This document shows, one piece after another, positions 59,683 through 64,000 of a DNA stretch of 64,000 nucleotides. The position numbers were made by a program, and so were the translations under genes. This stretch comes from an uncultured Ruminiclostridium sp. Lineage in GTDB: Bacteria > Bacillota > Clostridia > Oscillospirales > Ruminococcaceae. The notes beneath the pieces are model-generated. The model did not search any database and was not told the origin of the DNA. It saw only the letters and a list, made by a program, of their open reading frames with translations. Numbering within the stretch: the first letter of the stretch is position 1; the number at the start of each line of letters is the position of its first letter. The stretch spans positions 3,311 through 67,310 of the forward strand of contig CAKSTB010000016.1 of the NCBI GenBank assembly GCA_934490165.1, written 5' to 3'.

Positions 59683-61368
59683 TTATTGCAGGATAAGCAT
59701 AAGGTCATATACTTCCTGTCCTCCGTCTATAGTGTAAACTTCCATCATCGGATATTCGGCAGACATACGGGAGGTGAATGCTTCACGCTCGCTGTCGGTC
59801 ATATCCTTGCCGAATACCGCTATAAGAAATTCGTGGCTTCTTGCGCTCAGCTTATCGAGAAGAAGCATTGCCGTGTCGATCTTGTCGCCGTCCGACGCAA
59901 GCATTGTCTTGTCGGTGAAGCCGATGTAAGCGTCCTTGTCTATGCTTACTCCGTCTATCTCGGCGCTTCTTACCGAATGCGTTATCATACCTGTGATCAC
60001 GCCCTGCATAGCGTCTTCAAGCTCTTTTGCAATAGCGTCTGTATCGCCGCTGTCATAAGACAGCATTGTCAGCGCCGCATATCCCTCGCCTATGTTGTGG
60101 CTGGGTACTACGCGGACATCGCTGTCCTTGTATAGATCTGCCGCCTGCTTTGCCGCCATTATTATATTACTGTTGTTAGGCAGGACGAAAATAGTCTTTG
60201 CGTTCACCGCGTCGAATGCGGATATAAAGTCCTCTGTTGACGGGTTGTTGGTCTGACCGCCGTAGATAACATAATCTGCGCCAAGCTCGGTGAAGGTCTG
60301 CTTTATGCCTTCGCCCGATGCTGTGGTAACAAGTGCGTAGGGCTTTTTCTCCGCTTTTTTCTTATCGTTTTCGCTCTTCTCATCAAAGCGGTTGCTTATA
60401 ACCGTTTCGTTGTGCTGAAGCGTCATATTCTCGATCTTAAGCGTTAAAAATTCGCCGTACTGCTGGCAGTAGTCAAGCACCGTACCGGGTGTCATTGTAT
60501 GGATGTGCACCTTTACGACAGTGCCGCTGATAAATGCTACTATCGAGTCGCCGACAGTTTCAAGATATGCTTTCAGCTTATCGAGGTCGAAATTTTTTAC
60601 GTCTGTTTTACTGGTCTGGAGCTGTAAAAGGAACTCCGTGCAGTAGCCGAATTTCATAACGCTGTTTTCGTCAAAGCCGTTTGTGTTTATCGGCTTTACG
60701 CTGTTGTCAGACATATGTATGTCATCGGGAGAAACCGATGTTATAAATTCTTTGCCGTTTGCCGCCTTTATCGCGCCGTCCGCTATGTAATAAAGTCCTG
60801 CGCCGCCGCTGTCGATAACGCCTGCTTCTTTCAGAACGTCAAGAAGCTCGGGCGTGCGTCTGAGTGAAGCGTTCATCTCGTTTATGTAGTCGTTAGCGAA
60901 GCTTTCGAATGTGCTGTCCGCTGTGATACGGCTTGCCGCATACTCAGCCGCTTCTCTTGCAACGGTAAGAATTGTTCCCTCGGTAGGCTTGTTTACTGCG
61001 GCGTATGCGCTTTCAACACCTGATCTCAGCGCGCTTGCAAGTTCTTCAAGGTTTGCGTTTTCTTTGCCCTCAAAGCCATTTGCTATTCCCGCAAAGAACT
61101 GGGAGAGAATTACGCCCGAGTTTCCTCTTGCGCTCATAAGCATTCCGTCTGCGAGCATTCTTGACGCTTTATCAAGAGTAAGTCCGTCATGGATATCAAG
61201 ACGGCTCAGTCCGCCGTTTATCGTCCTTGACATATTCTCGCCTGTGTCGCCGTCGGGAATGGGGAACACGTTGAGGTCGTTTACTATACTTGCATTGGCA
61301 CGGAGATTAGCCGCACCGCCGCTCACCATATTTATGAATGTCTGCCCGTCAATTGTCTGTGTCTGCAT
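59683..61368 (-). CDS. fakA: Fatty acid kinase FakA (DAK2/YloV family)
   Basis: 561 residues. N-terminal DhaL/DAK2 kinase domain (1 to ~200) with NDLNVFPIPDGDTGENMSRT (Asp residues bind Mg-ATP), RGNSGVILSQFF and DSGGAGLYYI; middle domain with FCTEFLLQ-type region (FGYCTEFLLQLQ) and C-terminal DegV-like dimerisation domain (NPSTEDFISAFD). FakA phosphorylates fatty acids presented by FakB, giving acyl-phosphate for PlsY. Four bases after fakB and two before plsY. Confidence 0.92.
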   Translation of the reverse strand: MQTQTIDGQTFINMVSGGAANLRANASIVNDLNVFPIPDGDTGENMSRTINGGLSRLDIHDGLTLDKASRMLADGMLMSARGNSGVILSQFFAGIANGFEGKENANLEELASALRSGVESAYAAVNKPTEGTILTVAREAAEYAASRITADSTFESFANDYINEMNASLRRTPELLDVLKEAGVIDSGGAGLYYIADGAIKAANGKEFITSVSPDDIHMSDNSVKPINTNGFDENSVMKFGYCTEFLLQLQTSKTDVKNFDLDKLKAYLETVGDSIVAFISGTVVKVHIHTMTPGTVLDYCQQYGEFLTLKIENMTLQHNETVISNRFDEKSENDKKKAEKKPYALVTTASGEGIKQTFTELGADYVIYGGQTNNPSTEDFISAFDAVNAKTIFVLPNNSNIIMAAKQAADLYKDSDVRVVPSHNIGEGYAALTMLSYDSGDTDAIAKELEDAMQGVITGMITHSVRSAEIDGVSIDKDAYIGFTDKTMLASDGDKIDTAMLLLDKLSARSHEFLIAVFGKDMTDSEREAFTSRMSAEYPMMEVYTIDGGQEVYDLMLILQ

Positions 61369-61372
61369 TATA

Positions 61373-62257
61373 TCAGCCCTCGAAAGTTACTTCTTTACCA
61401 AAGCCGAATACAGCGAGTGTGTTCGGTCCTACGGAAGCGCCTACGATAGGTCCGATGTAGCCGACATATATCTCGTCGCAGGGGATCTCTTTCTTTACCA
61501 TTTCTCTGAGCTGTTCTGCTTCTTCGGCGCAGTCTGCGTGAGCTATGTAGATACGCTCCTGCTTAGTATCGCCGACAGCCTCTTTGAGCAGTGCGACTAT
61601 CTCTGCAAGAGATGCGGCACGACCCTTTACCTTTTTGATAGGCGTGTTGTTGCCGTTGATATCGGAAATTATAATAGGCTTTACACCGAACAGGTTGCCG
61701 AAAAATGCGGAGGAAGCTTTCACTCTGCCTGCTCTTTTAAGGCAGTCAAGACTGTGAACGGTAACAAACATATTTATCTGCTTGCGCTCTGCTGTTATTC
61801 TGTCTGCAACTTCCTTTGCGCTCATGCCCTGCTTTGCATATTCGGATGCTCTTATTGCAAGCGCACCCTCTGCCATGCAGGAGTTCTTTGAATCAATGCA
61901 ACAGATCTCGGCATCGGGATAGTCTGCAAGGAGCTTCTTTGCAACAACCTCACCTGTGTTCACCGAGCCCGAAAGCTTAAGCGAACAGCCAATGTATACA
62001 ATATTGAAGCCGTCTGCAAGATACTTTGAAAATATCTTTTCAAATTCCTCCGCGGGCACCTGGTTTGTGAACACGCGCTCACCGTTGCGCATTATATCAT
62101 ACAGCTCCTTGGGAGTGTAATATTCAAAGTCAAGGCTTGCCCACTGCTCCTTATCCTTGTATGTGGTCTGCATACGGGCATAGTCAATGTCGTACTTTTC
62201 TCTTAAGTCCTTACCGATGTCCGCGCAGGAATCGGTGATGATTTTTACAGGTCGCAT
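61373..62257 (-). CDS. DegV-family fatty-acid-binding protein FakB
   Basis: 294 residues from ATG 62257 (AAGGAG upstream). Opens VKIITDSCADIGKDLREKYD with the SCD loop, then TNQVPAEEFEKIF, GCSLKLSGSVNTGE and DSKNSCMAEGALAIRA. Adjacent to fakA, so most likely FakB, delivering bound fatty acid for phosphorylation. First gene of fakB-fakA-plsY. Divergent from a TetR regulator across a 287-base gap, which could control it. Confidence 0.9.
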   Translation of the reverse strand: MRPVKIITDSCADIGKDLREKYDIDYARMQTTYKDKEQWASLDFEYYTPKELYDIMRNGERVFTNQVPAEEFEKIFSKYLADGFNIVYIGCSLKLSGSVNTGEVVAKKLLADYPDAEICCIDSKNSCMAEGALAIRASEYAKQGMSAKEVADRITAERKQINMFVTVHSLDCLKRAGRVKASSAFFGNLFGVKPIIISDINGNNTPIKKVKGRAASLAEIVALLKEAVGDTKQERIYIAHADCAEEAEQLREMVKKEIPCDEIYVGYIGPIVGASVGPNTLAVFGFGKEVTFEG

Positions 62258-62392
62258 AAATTCCGCTCCTTTTTGATAAGATTGAAATATTCGGTTCAAT
62301 GGGGTGTAGGCAACGTAATGTACATACCTATATAACATAAAATAACATTTAAGTTAAATTAAAATAAGTGTAAAATATTTATTACTCACCGC

Positions 62393-62481
62393 TTGACTTA
62401 TACCCCATGTGTGTATTATAATATAAATGTGGCATAACTGCAATGGACGTTATGCGCGATTGTTGTGGGAAAATACCCACA
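62393..62481 (+). promoter_or_regulatory. Promoter and folded leader upstream of the TetR gene
   Basis: TTGACT (62393-62398), 18-base spacer, TATAAT (62417-62422). The ~120-nt leader has two hairpins, GCATAAC-N10-GTTATGC (62432-62455) and TGTGGG-AAAATA-CCCACA (62464-62481). On the minus strand TTAACT-N17-TATATA is a weaker candidate promoter for fakB. The rest of the 62258-62544 gap is AT-rich without other features. Confidence 0.5.
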
Positions 62482-62544
62482 TATAGTCGTTTAAAGCGAA
62501 ATAATATACACATTTGTTTAAAAATGTAGAATAAGGTGAATTGT

Positions 62545-63129
62545 ATGACAGAAGAAAAAAAGCTTGACCGCAGAGTGGTAAAGACGAAAAAAGCGATAAG
62601 AAACGCGTTTGCAAAGCTTATCAGTGAAAAGGACATAAACAAGATAACTATCAAGGATATAGCGGATACGGCGGACATAAACCGCAAGACGTTCTATAAC
62701 TATTACGGCGGTGTATATGAGATAATAGAGGAGATAGAAAAGGAGCTTGTAGGGGAGTTTGAGGACTTGCTCAGCGGCATTGATCTCAAAATGACTCTGC
62801 GTGATCCGTCGGTGCTGTTTTCAAGGCTCACCGAAAAGCTTACAAACAATCTTGAGTTCTACGGCTATCTGATGAAAGCATCGTCAAGTGCAAATCTTTT
62901 TGTAAACAAGGACGGCAAGCTTGACAAGTGCGTAAGGAGCGCTTTTGCGAGTCAGATGGATATAGACGAGCAGACGATCACTATTATGACCGACTTTATA
63001 CTGTCCGGTATGCTTGTCGTGTATCACAGGTGGTTCAACAGCGACAGAAGTGCGGATATAGACAGCGTTTCGCAGACGCTCGGAAAGCTGTGCTGTGAGG
63101 GAATAGCGGGTATAGTCGGAGAAGTGTAA
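62545..63129 (+). CDS. TetR/AcrR-family transcriptional regulator
   Basis: 194 residues from ATG 62545 (RBS AAGGTG; the in-frame GTG at 62536 is part of that RBS). N-terminal helix-turn-helix: KKAIRNAFAKLISEKDINKI, ADTADINRKTFYNYYGG, then an all-helical ligand domain (TetR_C_33-like). Divergent from fakB, so may respond to fatty acids or acyl compounds; inference from position only. Confidence 0.9.
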   Translation: MTEEKKLDRRVVKTKKAIRNAFAKLISEKDINKITIKDIADTADINRKTFYNYYGGVYEIIEEIEKELVGEFEDLLSGIDLKMTLRDPSVLFSRLTEKLTNNLEFYGYLMKASSSANLFVNKDGKLDKCVRSAFASQMDIDEQTITIMTDFILSGMLVVYHRWFNSDRSADIDSVSQTLGKLCCEGIAGIVGEV

Positions 63130-63134
63130 AAAGC

Positions 63135-63163
63135 TTGACTTTTATCATCTGCTGTGCTATAAT
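63135..63163 (+). promoter_or_regulatory. Sigma-A promoter of mntP
   Basis: TTGACT (63135-63140), 17-base spacer, TATAAT (63158-63163). Confidence 0.85.
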
Positions 63164-63169
63164 ACCCAT

Positions 63170-63250
63170 AACTTAAGGGAGTAGACGGCGAAATATCGTG
63201 ACAAGTCAACATACTGACAGAGCTTTACTGTCTGGTTTGTCTTAATTGTT
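63170..63250 (+). promoter_or_regulatory. yybP-ykoY manganese riboswitch
   Basis: Contains TTAAGGGAGTAGACGGCG (the conserved GGGGAGUAG-type 5' segment) and GTCAACATACTGACAG, the second conserved metal-binding segment, with connecting stems. It precedes a terminator and mntP, the usual target. Mn2+ binding should prevent termination and raise exporter expression. Confidence 0.85.
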
Positions 63251-63251
63251 G

Positions 63252-63290
63252 AGACTTGAGTACAGGATAACTGTACTTGGGTCTTTTTTT
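63252..63290 (+). terminator. Riboswitch-controlled terminator of mntP
   Basis: AGACTTGAGTACAG (63252-63265) pairs fully (with G-U pairs) with CTGTACTTGGGTCT (63271-63284), followed by TTTTTT. Confidence 0.88.
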
Positions 63291-63347
63291 ATTGCGTATT
63301 TTCGGATAAGCTCCCACATATTATATATTATAATCGGAGGACAAATT

Positions 63348-63917
63348 ATGGGACTTTTGGAATTATTCCTTATTGCTGTGGGTCTGTCAATGGACGCATT
63401 TGCGGTGAGCGTCTGTAAGGGGCTGTCCGAGCGGCAGCTTAAAGCAAAGCACTATCTTATTATCGGTGCGTGGTTCGGCGGATTTCAGGCGATAATGCCG
63501 ACTATAGGATATCTGCTCGGCTCGACATTTGAGCAGTATATCACTGCGGTCGACCACTGGATAGCATTTGTACTGCTGTGTTTTATCGGCGGAAATATGA
63601 TAAGAGAGGCGCTGTCAAAGGACGAGGAGAAGCTCGACGCATCGTTCAGCTTCAAAACTATGCTGCTGCTCGCTATAGCGACAAGTATTGACGCACTTGC
63701 GGTAGGCATTACGTTTGCACTGCTCCCCGATGTTAATATAGTTGCGGCTGTGCTGTTTATAGGCGCAACAACGTTTATCCTTTCTGCGATAGGACTTAAG
63801 GTGGGAAATGTATTCGGTACGAAGTACAAGTCAAAGGCGGAGCTTGCGGGAGGTATTATTCTTATACTTATCGGTACTAAAATTCTGCTGGAGCACTTAG
63901 GGATCATAAATTTCTGA
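63348..63917 (+). CDS. mntP: Manganese efflux pump MntP
   Basis: 189 residues from ATG 63348 (RBS CGGAGGA). Six membrane helices in two repeats, each with the conserved Asp: LSMDAFAVSVCKG and TSIDALAVGITFAL; also GWWFGGFQ-like IGAWFGGFQAIMP. Exports excess Mn2+. The yybP-ykoY riboswitch upstream confirms the assignment. Single-gene unit; followed by a strong terminator. Confidence 0.95.
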   Translation: MGLLELFLIAVGLSMDAFAVSVCKGLSERQLKAKHYLIIGAWFGGFQAIMPTIGYLLGSTFEQYITAVDHWIAFVLLCFIGGNMIREALSKDEEKLDASFSFKTMLLLAIATSIDALAVGITFALLPDVNIVAAVLFIGATTFILSAIGLKVGNVFGTKYKSKAELAGGIILILIGTKILLEHLGIINF

Positions 63918-63950
63918 TAATATATGGGGCTGTGACACAACCCGAAAAAG

Positions 63951-63997
63951 AAAAAGTGAGTCGAAGCGCAAAAAATAGTGCGCACGGCTCACTTTTT
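63951..63997 (+). terminator. Terminator of mntP
   Basis: AAAAAGTGAG (63951-63960) pairs with CTCACTTTTT (63988-63997); an inner GCGCA/TGCGC stem can also form. Confidence 0.85.
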
Positions 63998-64000
63998 TGG

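Noticed and set aside
62432..62455. Same arms (GCATAAC/GTTATGC) as the mannanase palindrome
   Set aside because: Spacing between arms is 10 rather than 2 bases, so it is more likely an RNA hairpin than the same operator.

Overview
The window reads as chromosome of a low-to-mid GC, spore-forming, motile gut Firmicute of the class Clostridia, most like the Oscillospiraceae/Ruminococcaceae ([Eubacterium] siraeum- or Ruminococcus-like; the exact species is inference). The grounds are a SpoIIE phosphatase, a type III glutamine synthetase, a BspA-type leucine-rich-repeat surface protein, a flagellin behind a sigma-28 promoter, several plant-polysaccharide hydrolases, split transketolase subunits, and near-consensus sigma-A promoters (TTGACA-N17-TATAAT) in front of most units. 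I see no phage, insertion sequence, CRISPR array, tRNA or rRNA.

Layout. 0-8 kb: spoIIE (minus), then a 1610-residue secreted repeat protein behind a long structured leader. 8-16 kb: GH31 alpha-xylosidase, a very large flagellin, an M29 aminopeptidase and an orphan LytTR response regulator. 15-21 kb: minus-strand alpha/beta hydrolase, chemotaxis receptor and QueT (with a preQ1-I riboswitch), a LysR regulator divergent from a flavodoxin/aldo-keto reductase pair, and a small acidic protein. 21-28 kb: MATE transporter, GH3 beta-glycosidase, a Crp/Fnr regulator divergent from the two transketolase genes. 28-32.7 kb: an alkyltransferase-like protein, a gene remnant, and a plus-strand run of CobD-like aminotransferase, U32-like cysteine-rich protein, histidine phosphatase, small protein, Nudix protein and FeoA. 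32.7-42 kb: pyrimidine operon pyrC-pyrF-carA-carB-(membrane protein)-pyrK-pyrD. 42-49 kb (minus): glycosyltransferase, glutamine synthetase III, then rpmH-rnpA-yidD-yidC-jag. 49-57 kb: GH5_8 mannanase lipoprotein, carbon-nitrogen hydrolase, YgjP-like metalloprotein, intracellular GH5, a rubrerythrin/lactate dehydrogenase/hybrid-cluster-protein operon and DegV. 57-64 kb: AIM24 protein, thiamine transporter ThiT with TPP riboswitch, a fakB-fakA-plsY lipid operon, a TetR regulator and the manganese exporter MntP with a yybP-ykoY riboswitch.

How it works together. The hydrolases (alpha-xylosidase, GH3, mannanase, GH5) fit growth on plant cell-wall glycans; two of them share a LacI-type operator placed in the core promoter. 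The pyrimidine operon makes UMP and begins with a leader that folds into hairpins plus a terminator but shows no recognisable PyrR site. The FakB-FakA-PlsY unit would phosphorylate fatty acids and pass the acyl-phosphate to glycerol-3-phosphate. The rubrerythrin-Ldh-Hcp unit looks like oxygen/nitrosative stress defence.

The most interesting features are regulatory RNA: a preQ1-I riboswitch carrying an extra hairpin, and unexplained attenuator-like leaders before the LRR protein, the pyr operon, pyrK and glnN. A conserved-looking but functionally unassigned cluster at 28.9-32.4 kb (CobD-like enzyme plus U32-like protein) is the best candidate for a new pathway. No convincing defence or mobile system was found.
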